From the NCBI RefSeq assembly GCF_026151205.1, contig NC_087072.1:17747669-17811668 (forward strand): a DNA stretch of 64,000 nt, in the 5' to 3' direction. The notes under the pieces were generated by a model, which saw only the letters and a list, made by a program, of their open reading frames with translations, did no database searches and was not told the DNA's origin. The stretch is from Bolinopsis microptera. Its lineage: Eukaryota; Ctenophora; Tentaculata; Lobata; Bolinopsidae. Positions 11,889 to 22,416 of the stretch are shown here, piece by piece. The stretch's first letter is position 1; each line of letters opens with the position of its first letter. The position numbers and the translations under genes were made by a program.

Positions 11889-14800
11889 TCACTCGACGAG
11901 CGCCAAAGCCTCTTCGGCTTCAGCTTTGAGCTCCTGGTAAGAGGTGGCAATCATTTCTTCAGAATACTGGTCCAGCTCGAGTTCAGTATTTACAGACACC
12001 TTCCCAGTGTAACTAACCGTCACCTGCAGGGAGAATCGTGGCTCATTTTTCGAAAACATGTTGGGCGTAATATCTTTATTATACGGTATAGATGAGCAAT
12101 TAATATAATTGTAAAGGCAATGAAAGTGGGATTCTAATAACGATTACCCTCTTTAATTTATATCATAAAAACAGATGAGAGCTCTTACAGGGAAAGAAAA
12201 GAACACTCCCTTTGGTACACCATATTCTCCGTTGCTAGGTAACGCCATGGAGACATGTGCGCCCTGTAGAGTTCCATTTGTCCAATAAGTAAGATGGTCT
12301 GCTATAGCTTTTCCAGTCGACATTGTCGTCATTCCCCGTCGGTTTATAATCTCCTTGAACCTCGTTCTGACGATCTGAAATGGCATTATCACCATGGTTG
12401 ATGTTGCCTGGCCTCACGTTCAACTTTGTCGGCCCTGGTTAATTTGCAGGACTCATAGTCATAAGTCTTGCAAAATAAAGTGTTAATATAAAATCATGGT
12501 CTGACTTGTGTGTTAGGGTACCTGGAGAAGTTCTCCTCTGGACCAGGACTCCTCTATAAGCTGCTTAACAGGTGTTAGGGTGTTAGTGGCTGGATCCAGG
12601 AGGGTAGCGTGAGACACATCAGGGTACATAGTGGAAGAGTGGTTACCCCAGACTACCACGTTCTTAATGTGCTCTGTATTGGCTCCTAGCTTTCTAGCTG
12701 CCTAGTGGGGAGATAAAGTTTATAGTTGGGGGTCGTTCACATATTGCGTAATCAATATTTTAACAATTTCCCCCTCCGCCCCACCCCCCCCCCCCCCCCC
12801 CTCCGTAATCAACCGTATTGGGGAGGTAGGAGAATTAGCTTTGGTTTTATATCTCACAGATTAATTCCCGTGTTGGAGATACTACAACTAGATTTTCAGA
12901 AAATTAAGGATGCCAAAAAGTCGCAGTCAAACACAAAAATAGTTGCTAGTTCTTTATTCCTCACTCCCGCTGAATCTAATTACTTCTTCTACGACATGTT
13001 CCCTAGAAGTAGTATTAGCTGAGCTTGGTAAATTATGAAAAAAGGCAATTTGCAATTGGATAGCTGGTGGGGGGGGGGGGGGGGGGGGGGTCCAACCCGA
13101 TGTCCGATATGAGGGTTGATGAGGCCAAAATCGGAATCGGAAAAATCGGAAAATTGAGAAATTAACAGAATCGATCTCTAAAACCTCTCAGAAGTGATAT
13201 AATTCAACCAGAACCCCTCCATATGCTATATTGTTATGAGAAAACGAACCAATTGGACATTCCAATAGTATGTTTTATGTGTTTTTCCACTGCAGGGGCG
13301 CTAGTATGCTCACTACTAGTTGGAGTTGTCATGTACTCCCAGACCCGAGTGCTTTGGCCTTTTAACGTGAGATTGATTGTTTCTGCTCATTAATTTTATC
13401 CCTGTTACTTGTTATTATGTATTAGTACAACAATAGGTACCGGGTTATATTTTGTGGTCCGGTCTTTAAACATACCATAATATCACTATTACACTGCACC
13501 TTAAATGTATAGTCAAGTACATTTGTATCGTAACACATGCTTGGCTGGGGGATCATGTTTTGTGTCCGTTCGGTGACCTATATTTTCAAAACGGACAAAA
13601 AGTAGGGCGAACAAAAACAGACAACTCCTCCTCCTTCTCATCAGTCCTCCTCCTCCTCTTAAGTCTTCCTCCTCCTCCTGAGTCCTCCTCCTCCTCAGTT
13701 CTCTTCAGTCCTCTTCCTGACTCCTCGTCCTCGTCCTCGTCCTTCTCCTCAGTCCTCCTCACCCTGCTCCTCAGTCCCCTCCTCCTCCTCAGTCCTACTC
13801 CCAGTCCTCCTCCTCCTCCTCCTCCTCCTCATTTCTCCTACTCATCCTCCTCCTCCTTCTCCTCCTCATCAGTCCTCCTGAGTCCTCCTCATAGTCGTCC
13901 TCCTCCTCGTCCTCCTCCACCTCCTGAGCCCTCATTTTGAGTCCTCCTCCTCATCCTCCTCCTCAGTCATCCTCCTCTTCCTCCTCAGTCCTCCCCAGAC
14001 CTCCTCCACCTCATCCTCCTCCTTCTCCTCCTCATCAGTCCTCATCCTCTGTCCTCCTCATAATCGTCCTCATCATCATCCTTAGTCCTCCTTATCCTCC
14101 TCCTCAGTCCTCCCCCAGTCCTCCTCCTCATTCTCCTCCTTCTCCTCCAAGCCTCATCCTCCTCCTCCTTCTCCGCTTTCTTCTTCTCCTAATCAGTCCT
14201 CCTCCTCCTCGTCCTTAGTCCTCGTCCTCGTCCTCCTCAGTCTTCCTCCTCAGTCCTCCTCCTCATCATCCTCCTCCTCTTCCTCAACAGTCCTCCTCCT
14301 CCTCCTCAGTCTCCTCCTCCTCATCGTCCTCCTCAGTCCTCCTCCTCCTTCTCCTCATCAGTCCTCATCCTCAGTCCTACACTAGTCGTCCTCGTCCTTA
14401 GTCCTCTTCCTCCTCCTCTTCCTCCTCCTGAGTCCTCCTCATCCTCATCAGTCCTCCTCGTCAGTCCTTCTCCTCCTCTTCAGTCCTCCTCCTCCTCCTC
14501 TTCAGTCCTCCTTCTCCTTCTCCTCATTCTCCTACTCATAAGTCCTCCTCCTCAGTCCTCCTCTTCCTTCTCCTCCTCCTATTTCTCCTCCTTTTCCTCC
14601 TTCTCCTCCTACTCCTAAGTCCTCCTCCTCAGTCCTTCCCCAGTCCTCCTCCTCATCAGTCCTCCCCCGGTCCTCCTTTTCCTCATCATCCTCAGTCCTC
14701 CTCCTCATCGTCCTACTCAGTCCTCCCCCAGTCATCCTCCTCCTCAGTCCTCCCCAAGTCCTCCTCTTCCTCAGTCCTCCCCCAGTCCTCCTTCTTCTTA

Positions 14801-17800
14801 TCCTCATCCTCATTCCTCCTCCTCAGTCCTCCTCCTCCTCCTTCTCCTTCTTATCAGTCCTCTTCCTCAGTCCTCTTCCTCAGTCCTCCTCCTCGTCCTC
14901 GCTCTCGTCCTCCTCCTCCTCCTCCCCGTCCTCAGTCCTCCTCCTCCCCCTCCTCATCAGTCCTCCTCCTCCTCTTCAGTCCTCCTCATGAGTCCTTCTC
15001 CTTATCCTCCTCCACCTCCTGAGTCATCCTCCTCCTCCTCCACATTCTCCTCCTTATCCTCCTCCTCCTCAGTCCTCCTCATGCTCCTCCTCATTCTCCT
15101 CCTTCTCCTCCTTATCCTCCTCATCCTCCTCAGTCCTCCTCCTCATCCTCCTCTTCCTTCTTCTCCTAATCAGTCCTCCTCCTCAGTCGTCCTCCTCCTC
15201 TTCCTTAACCCTTGTCCTCATCCTCCTAGTCCTCGTCCTTAGTCCTCGTCCTCCTTAGTCTTTCTCCTCAGTCCTCCTCCTCCTCCTCATGAGTCTCATC
15301 CTCCTCATCCTTCTCCTTAGTCCTCCTCCTCTTCCTCAGTCCTACTCCTCAGTCCTCCTCCTCTTCCTCATCCTCTTCAGTCCTCTTCCTCAGCTCTCAT
15401 CTTCTTCCTCCTCAGTCTTCCTCCTCTTCAGTCCCCAGTCCTTCTCCTCCTCGTCAGTCCTCCTCCTCCTCCTCTTCAGTCCTTCTTCTCCTTCCCCTCA
15501 TTCTCCTCCTACTCATAAGTCCTCCTCCTCAGGACCTCAGTCCTCCTCTTCCTTCTCCTCCTCCTATTTCTCCCCCTTTTCCTCCTTCTCCTCCTACTCC
15601 TAAGTCCTCCTCCTCAGTCCTTCCCCAGTCCTCCTCCTCATCAGTCCTCCCCCGGTCCTCCTTTTCCTCATCATCCTCAAGTAAAAGTGTTTGCTGATGA
15701 CTCCAAGCTCCACAAAAACATTAGCTCCCCGTCCGACTGCAAATGTCTCCAGGAAGATCTCTGTGCAGTAGTGCGATGGGCAGTAGCAAACAACATGGAG
15801 CTAAACGAAAGTAAGTTCCAACTTCTCCAGCATGGTAAGAACCCTGAGCTAAAGAAACCCTACATTTTACCATCTGGTGCATCGATATCTTCTGATGATG
15901 TCGTGAAAGATCTCGGTGTGTATGTTGACAGTGATCTCTCCTGGCGTCAACACATCACAAGAAAGTCCTCTGAGGCAGCGAGCAAAGCTGGATGGGTACT
16001 GAGAACTTTCTCTACCAGAGACAAAGACACGATGATGATGCTCTTCAAGACATACGTCCGCTCTATTACCGAGTATTGTTGTGCTCTCTGGTCGCCTCAC
16101 CTGCAGTGTGACATAATCATGATTGAGTCGATCCAACGCTCATTCACTGCGAAAATAGCAGGATACAAGCATCTTAGCTACTGGGAGCGCCTGAAGCAGC
16201 TTGATCTCTACTCCCTACAGCGCCGCCGCGAGAGGTACATGATCATCCTTGTCTGGAAAATTTACTACGGTGAGATTCCCAACAGTGTAAACATTTCTTT
16301 CCAACACTCTCAAAGAAGAGGAGTTACATGTCTTCGTCCTCTTGGCGGATCAAAATACAAAAGCATCAACACCATGAGGTTCCATTCTTTCCCTTCAGTG
16401 GCCTCTGCTTTGTATAACGTTGTGCCTCACGACATCAAGTCTATCCCAACCTTGCCAAAATTCAAGGCAGCACTTGATCGCTTTCTCCATACCGTCCCCG
16501 ACACCCCTCCTACCCCTGGATATACAGGGGCAAATGGCAATTCAATCTTGGAATGGGCTGTGAGCAAGACATGATAACGGAGACACCGGTGGTGGAGACG
16601 CAAGATGTCTTGGCCTGGGCGTGCTAGTCCGAAACGAACCCAAGGTACCCAAGGTAAGGTAGGTCCTCCTCCTCATCGTCCTACTCAGTCCTCCCCCAGT
16701 CATCCTCCTCCTCAGTCCTCCCCAAGTCCTCCTCTTCCTCAGTCCTCCCCCAGTCCTCCTTCTCCTTATCCTCATCCTCATTCCTCCTCCTCAGTCCTCC
16801 TCCTCCTCCTTCTCCTTCTTATCAGTCCTCTTCCTCAGTCCTCCTCCTCGTCCTCGCTCTCGTCCTCCTCCTCCTCCCCGTCCTCAGTCCTCCTCCTCCT
16901 TCTCCTCATCAGTCCTCCTCCTCCTCTTCAGTCCTCCTCATGAGTCCTTCTCCTTATCCTCCTCCACCTCCTGAGTCATCCTCCTCCTCCTCCACATTCT
17001 CCTCCTTATCCTCCTCCTCCTCAGTCCTCCTCATGCTCCTCCTCATTCTCCTCCTTATCCTCCTCATCCTCCTCAGTCCTCCTCCTCATCCTCCTCTTCC
17101 TTCTTCTCCTAATCAGTCCTCCTCCTCAGTCGTCCTCCTCCTCTTCCTTAACCCTCGTCCTCATCCTCCTTGTCCTCGTCCATAGTCCTCGTCCTCCTTA
17201 GTCTTTCTCCTCAGTCCTCCTCCTCCTCCTCATGAGTCTCATCCTCCTCATCCTTCTCCTTAGTCCTCCTCCTCTTCCTCAGTCCTACTCCTCAGTCCTC
17301 CTCCTCTTCCTCATCCTCTTCAGTCCTCTTCCTCAGCTCTCATCTTCTTCCTCCTCAGTCTTCCTCCTCTTCAGTCCCCAGTCCTTCTCCTCCTCGTCAG
17401 TCCTCCTCCTCCTCCTCTTCAGTCCTCCTTCTCCTTCTCCTCATTCTCCTCCTACTCATAAGTCCTCCTCCTCAGGACCTCAGTCCTCCTCTTCCTTCTC
17501 CTCCTCCTATTTCTCCTCCTTTTCCTCCTTCTCCTCCTACTCCTAAGTCCTCCTCCTCAGTCCTTCCCCAGTCCTCCTCCTCATCAGTCCTCCCCCGGTC
17601 CTCCTTTTCCTCATCATCGTCAGTCCTCCTCCTCATCGTCCTACTCAGTCCTCCCCCAGTCATCCTCCTCCTCAGTCCTCCCCAAGTCCTCCTCTTCCTC
17701 GGTCCTCCCCCAGTCCTCCTTCTCTTATCCTCATCCTCATTCCTCCTCCTCAGTCCTCCTCCTCCTCCTTCTCCTTCTTATCAGTCCTCTTCCTCAGTCC

Positions 17801-20800
17801 TCCTCCTCGTCCTCGCTCTCGTCCTCCTCCTCCTCCCCGTCCTCAGTCCTCCTCCTCCTCCTCCTCATCAGTCCTCCTCCTCCTCTTCAGTCCTCCTCAT
17901 GAGTCCTTCTCCTTATCCTCCTCCACCTCCTGAGTCATCCTCCTCCTCCTCCACATTCTCCTCCTTATCCTCCTCCTCCTCAGTCCTCCTTAGTCTTTCT
18001 CCTCAGTCCTCCTTAGTCCTCGTCCTCCTTAGTCTTTCTCCTCAGTCCTCCTCCTCCTCCTCATGAGTCTCATCCTCCTCATCCTTCTCCTTAGTCCTCC
18101 TCCTCTTCCTCAGTCCTACTCCTCAGTCCTCCTCCTCTTCCTCATCCTCCTCATCCTCTTCAGTCCTCTTCCTCAGCTCTCATCTTCTTCCTCCTCAGTC
18201 TTCCTCCTCTTCAGTCCCCAGTCCTCCTCCTACTCGTCAGTCCTCCTCCTCCTCCTCCTCGTCCTCATCCTCCTCGTCCTCCTCCTCCTCCTCAGTCCTC
18301 CTCCTCCTCTTCCTCAGTCCTCCTTCTCCTTCTCCTTCTTCTCCTCCTACTCCTAAGTCCTCCTCCTCCTCCTCCTTAGTCCTCCTCCTCCTTCTCCTCC
18401 TTTTCCTCCTTCTCCTCCTTCTCCTCCTACTCCTAAGTCCTCTCCTCCTCAGTCCTCCCCCAGTCCACCTCCTCATCAGTCCTCCGCCAGTCCTCCTTCT
18501 CCTCCTTCTCATCCTCAGTCCTCCTCCTCATCATCCTCCTCAGTCCTCCCTCAGTCCTCCTCCTCAGTCCTCCCTAAGTCCTCCTCTTCCTCAGTCCTCC
18601 CCCAGTCCTCCTTCTCCTCTTCATCATCAGTCCTCCTCCTCAGTCCTCGTCCTCGTCCTTCTCCTTCTTATCAGTCCTCCTCCTCAGTCTTCCTCCTCGT
18701 CCTCGCTCTCGTCCTCCTCCTCAGTCCTCCTCGTCCTTAGTCCTCCTCCTCCTCACCAATCAGCTGCTCCTCTTCCTCAGTCCTCCCTCTCCTCTTCAGT
18801 CCTCCTCCTCCTCAGTCCTCCTCCTCCTCAGTCCTCCTCGGTCCTTCTCCTCCTCCTCAGTCCTCCCCAGTCCTCCTCTTTCTCCTCAGTTTTCCTCCTT
18901 CTCCTCCTCCTCCTCCTCAGTTCTCCTCCTCACCCTCCTTCTCCTTCTCCTCTTCCTTCTCCTCCTAATCAGTCCTCCTCCTCAGTCGTCCTCCTCCTCG
19001 TCCTTAGTCATCGTCCTCATCCTCATCGTCCTTAGTCCTCGTCCTCATCCTCCAAGTCCTTGTCCTTAGTCCTCGTCCTCATCCTCCTAGTCCTCGTCCT
19101 GGTCCTCCTCTGTCCTCCTCAGTCCTCCTTCTCCTCAGTCCTCAGTCCTCCTCCTCAGTCCTCTTCCTCCTCATCAGTCCTCCCCCAGTCCTCCTTCTCC
19201 TCCTCGTCATCCTCAGTCCTCCTCCTCCTTCTTATCAGTCCTCCTCCTCAGTCCTCGTCCTCGCTCTCGTCCTCCTCCTCAGTCCTCGTCGTCCTTAGCC
19301 CTCGCGTTCTCTTAGTCCTCCTCCTCCCCGTCCTCAGTCCTCCTCTTGAAATGGGTAGCACGGTCAATGGTCATTAACCGTGCTACCCATTTCTGCAGAT
19401 AGCCTGTTACAAATTGTGGAGACAATTTAAATCAAAAGTTACTAAAGCGTTCTCTATTTGTTACGATTGCTATTACCAACCGTACCTCTTTCAATTGTGG
19501 ACCGGGGTGGATGTTTCTGTCAAACAAGAGTTGATACGACAGTGTGTTGTTTTTCGGACGAAACGATTCTTGTTTGGAACTAGAAACCATTTTGGGGTTC
19601 TGGGACCACCACCAATCGATTTCTTGTCATATTTAAGTACAGAAATAGCTACCTATATCGCCTAGAAACCTCAGAGGAAAGATTTAAATTTTCCCGATTT
19701 TTCCGATATGAGGGTTGATGAGGCCAAAATCGGAATCGGAATGATCGGAATGATCGGGTTGGACCCCCCCCCCCCCCCCCCCCCCAGCTGGTGTTCCATA
19801 ATAACTCTAATCTCATGTCTGTTTAAAGGGATCTATATCTACAATCTAACTTTGGATTTACCTGAGCAACAGTTCTGTTGTGATCCAGCATGGATAGTCC
19901 TGTAAATTGGGACGGACATATTGAAGGAGCATATTTCATGGTTATCAGAGCATTTGTGTTGCAAGGATTCGCTACGACCAAAACTTTGATTGATCGCTTG
20001 GCAACCTTTTCTAAAGCTTCCCCAGTTTCTTTGAAGATCTTGGCGTTGGCTCGGAGGAGATCTGTTCGTTCTATACCCGGGAGATGGGGCATTGAAGCTA
20101 TTAGGATAGCGATGTCAGCGTCGGCAAATGCTTCCAGTGGTGATGTTGTGATTACGCAATCTGAACGATAAAGTCAATTAAGGTAGGAAAATGGAATCGC
20201 TTTCATTATTCATCAGCTGAGCCTTGCAGACGCAGTTTGTGAATAGTTCTAAAGGTTTAAAGCCTAAAATTAATGAGCTATTGCAACTTCGACATTCCAG
20301 GTCAAAACAGGAGTGAGCCATCTAGAGGGGACGATTTTTAAAAGCCGCCATATTTTTGTGTTATCTTTGATTTTGAAAGTGTTATTTCTCTCGTCAAATT
20401 TGGAATCATCAATGATTAACTCCGGCCGCCAGCTATATTAATTGTTAAATGAAATATACCTAAAACAACGTGGCTAGCAAGATCCTCGATCTCAAGGGCT
20501 ATACCATAGAGTGCATCTTTACTTTTCTCTATGTCTAGCAGGTGCAAGATCAGCATCTGAATAGAGGCAACGGTTCTTCATTTATTAGGTTAAATCAACG
20601 TATTTCTAGCAATAGATCTGAATACCGGTTGGGAGGTGAACCGTATTTTCTTTAAGCGTGACGGTGATTTACCAATCACATTCACGTTGACCATTCAAAA
20701 CCCAGAAGCACTGTCACGTGTCGAAATGAACATGATTCACCTAGCTCCCCAATAACATCCAAACCTATATCTTGCTTAACACTGAATTAATCCAACTGTC

Positions 20801-21795
20801 AACCAAAATGATATCAATAACATTAACAAGTAACGCCAAGGATACTGTGGTTGTATATAACAAATATTTCATGAAAAATATGAACAAATTTATTGTCTCG
20901 CAGATAAAAAGGTTTAAAGGTCTAAATCTTACCTGATCATGACCAAACACATCCCCTTTAGACAGGGTCTGAATTAGTGAGTAAGCTATTCTTCCAGCAG
21001 CCCCAGTGATGCAGATCTTCAGCGGATCCTGTAATTGGTAATTGGGTATCATTAAATAGTCGTTTTCTGTAAGTGTAATTCATGTCGTGGCTGCGCGAAT
21101 GACGAAACTGTGCACGACATGGATTACAGAACGCAGAACTATGCACGAAATTGAGCACGACACGATCACTAGAAACTGTGCACGTCGCACGAATCTGCTA
21201 TTGAAGGAAACTGTGCAATTCGACTACAAAATATTACACAACGAGAAATTGACCCGATATGACACATGGCACGAAAAGTTATTAAGCTGTACTTGTTTTG
21301 CACTAATGTTTCTACAGTCTACTTGCTACTCTTGATTTTTAATAACATTTCTAAATCTATACTTGCTCTAAAATAAGTCGTCGCTTCTGTCGTTACGTGT
21401 GACGTGGGTGGTACCTGTGTGCTGACAAATGACGAAAGGGGACAAAAATCTGCACAACTATCGAGTACTTTCAATCGCCAAAAGACAACCAGATCAACAT
21501 TTGAACATGTTAATATATAATTGATAAAATTTGTCCGATGGTTATCAAAAAATCATCAATCATTCGAAAATACAAGGATTTTAAAACTTTTCGGCTGTAA
21601 AACCGTAAAAACCGAAGTCACGTGATACATGATAAAGTACGCTGTAGAATGAATTAGTAATAGTAAAAGTAATTTCGACGATCTATTTTATGAGAATTAT
21701 ATATTGCTACTGGATGCAATAATGTGCATATCCATTTATCAATTACCCCGTATTAAACTTACTTTAATATTTCTGCCGACTGATGGAGGAGCCAT
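11889..21795 (-). CDS. MDH1: Cytosolic malate dehydrogenase-type enzyme
   Basis: NAD-dependent 2-hydroxyacid dehydrogenase of the cytosolic malate dehydrogenase family (malate to oxaloacetate). Exons in transcript order: 21795-21763, 21028-20933, 20556-20460, 20160-19862, 12701-12522, 12374-12189, 12023-11889. All junctions are phase-consistent and the product is 341 aa (human MDH1 is 334). It starts MAPPSVGRNIK. Landmarks are the NAD-binding GAAGRIAYSL, VANPCNTN, LDHNR (Asp168) and WGNHSSTMYPDV (catalytic His196). The substrate loop reads MPHLPGIERTDLL where family members have MPRREGMERKDLL, so the first loop Arg, the dicarboxylate-specificity residue, is His101. Exons 4 and 5 are separated by a 7.2-kb intron carrying a 6.7-kb insertion. 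Identity as an MDH1-family protein is secure; the substrate is less so. Confidence 0.94.
12729..12812. mobile_element. Half copy of the GGGGTCGTTC MITE
   Basis: Begins GGGGTCGTTCACATATTGCG, then a long C run and CTCCGTAATCA. This matches one arm of the complete element at 24443-24603. The other arm is absent. Confidence 0.7.
13062..13069 (+). repeat. Left target-site duplication AGCTGGTG
   Basis: Identical to 19786-19793 on the other side of the 6.7-kb insertion. Confidence 0.75.
13277..19665 (+). CDS. Possible two-exon small membrane protein inside the 6.7-kb element
   Basis: Exon 1 is 13277-13366 (ATG, 30 codons) ending at GTGAGA. Exon 2 is 19399-19665, preceded by TTTCTGCAG, 88 codons plus TAG. 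Both junctions are phase 0, giving 118 aa. The start reads MCFSTAGALVCSLLVGVVMY, a hydrophobic segment typical of a signal anchor; the rest is basic and aromatic (CYKLWRQFKSK, CYDCYYQPYLF). The intron would be the whole 6-kb pyrimidine array. No family is recognised, and a chance pair of open stretches is possible. Confidence 0.35.
15680..16662 (+). mobile_element. 5'-truncated non-LTR retrotransposon in the CCT array
   Basis: A 983-bp block of ordinary composition interrupts one higher-order repeat unit; the array resumes on the other side at the following base. It starts inside the reverse transcriptase gene, in agreement with 5' truncation during target-primed insertion, and ends in a short tandem ACCCAAGGT repeat and AAGGTAG, like the 3' microsatellites of CR1/Jockey-type elements. 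The other repeat copies lack it, so it entered after they arose. Confidence 0.88.
15687..16574 (+). pseudogene. Reverse transcriptase C-terminal fragment
   Basis: Open frame of 295 codons beginning at the catalytic FADD motif of a non-LTR reverse transcriptase (frame runs in from VKVFADDSKL). The thumb region follows: NESKFQLLQHG, KDLGVYVDSDLSW, HITRKSSEAASKAGWVLRTF, then SITEYCCALWSPH and YKHLSYWERLKQLDLYSLQRR. Fingers and most of the palm are missing, so it cannot be active. The frame is intact to its stop, which suggests a young insertion. Similar C-termini occur in CR1/Jockey-like elements; the exact clade is not determined. Confidence 0.9.
19348..19393. repeat. Perfect hairpin next to a splice-acceptor-like site
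   Basis: GAAATGGGTAGCACGGT (19348-19364) and its exact reverse complement (19377-19393) enclose a 12-nt loop. TGCAG follows directly, forming the putative acceptor of the exon at 19399. It also marks the end of the CCT array. Confidence 0.88.
19786..19793 (+). repeat. Right target-site duplication AGCTGGTG
   Basis: Partner of 13062-13069. Confidence 0.75.
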
Positions 21796-21908
21796 CTTTA
21801 GTTCAGTTGAACTATTGTACTTGTAGAGTCTATATTTTTTTGGAGAGAACGGTTTAAGTGTTGTTTACTCGATCTACAGTCTACACTGAACAAAATTACT
21901 TGTATCAC

Positions 21909-22416
21909 ATTTTACCAAAACCCATAATCATGGGTAGAGTGGACCGCTGCCAGTGTCTCTCTTTCCCAAACAAAAGGAAATGATATTAATTTGATTGACC
22001 GTTCTCAAATGCAAAATGATACCGAGAATGAAATCGGTCGCTCGCTTTTCCCATTTATTCACGGCTTACGAATTGTAATAATTTTCGATTGATTACATGT
22101 CAATCAGATGCTGTAAAAATCTCTTTGGGTTGCGTTCGGGTCGATACCTAGTATTTCGGGGTAAGGGTGGTAGTTATTACTTATTGCATTAGCTGAAGTT
22201 TATTGAATCTTTATTGCCGAGTACAGCTGCCTTTGGGTAGTTCTTCTTAATCTATTACAATTGTAAATGAATGGGAAAAGCGAGCGACCGATTTCATTCT
22301 CGGTATCATTTTGCATTTGAGAACGGTCAATCAAATTAATATCATTTCCTTTTGTTTGGGAAAGAGAGACACTGGCAGCGGTCCACTCTACCCATGATTA
22401 TGGGTTTTGGTAAAAT
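21909..22416. mobile_element. 508-bp foldback element with 147-bp inverted arms
   Basis: Arms 21909-22055 and 22270-22416 appear identical when one is reverse-complemented, starting ATTTTACCAAAACCCATAAT. The central 214 bp is unique. No coding sequence and no clear target duplication (ATCA-like words lie at both edges but are not cleanly placed). The near-perfect arms imply recent insertion or gene conversion. It sits 113 bp upstream of the MDH1 start codon, so it probably overlaps that promoter. Confidence 0.9.

Larger units (their letters stand above)
13620..19345. repeat. CCT-type polypyrimidine array with a ~0.96-kb higher-order repeat
   Basis: About 4.7 kb (excluding a 983-bp insertion) of TCC/TCCTCAGTCC-type sequence, almost purely C and T with sparse A and G. 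Anchor words recur in order: CAGTCCTTCCCCAGTCC near 14629, 15615 and 17558; CATGAGTCCTTCTCCTTATCC near 14987, 16938 and 17898; CATGAGTCTCATCCTCC near 15289, 17232 and 18063. After subtracting the insertion, spacings are about 0.83-0.98 kb. Long Ser/Pro/Leu open frames here are by-products of the repeat. Confidence 0.93.
13070..19785. mobile_element. 6.7-kb insertion with poly-G/poly-C termini
   Basis: Left end is 21 G then TCCAACCCGAT; right end is ATCGGGTTGGA then 22 C, so the ends are inverted copies of each other (about 32 bp). AGCTGGTG flanks both ends as an 8-bp target duplication. Just inside each end is an identical 40-bp block (13103-13142 and 19702-19741) in direct orientation, rich in ATCGG words. 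An 8-bp duplication is seen with hAT- and P-type DNA transposons, but homopolymer-G termini fit no family I know and I see no transposase. The interior is a CCT-type array, a retrotransposon fragment and a possible two-exon gene. Confidence 0.72.
12702..19861 (-). other. Giant MDH1 intron 4 with nested insertions
   Basis: Donor at 19861 and acceptor at 12702 on the minus strand. Only about 0.45 kb is ordinary intron; the rest is the inserted element 13070-19785. The other MDH1 introns are between about 0.1 and 0.75 kb. Confidence 0.9.

Noticed and set aside
12726-13022. 98-codon open frame (+) starting at the MITE half copy
   Set aside because: Runs through a C homopolymer of the MITE remnant; no family resemblance.
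13560-19377. Many Ser/Pro/Leu-rich and Arg/Glu-rich open frames
   Set aside because: By-products of the CCT array, which lacks T-A-rich stop codons; no splice sites or domains, except the RT fragment at 15687-16574.
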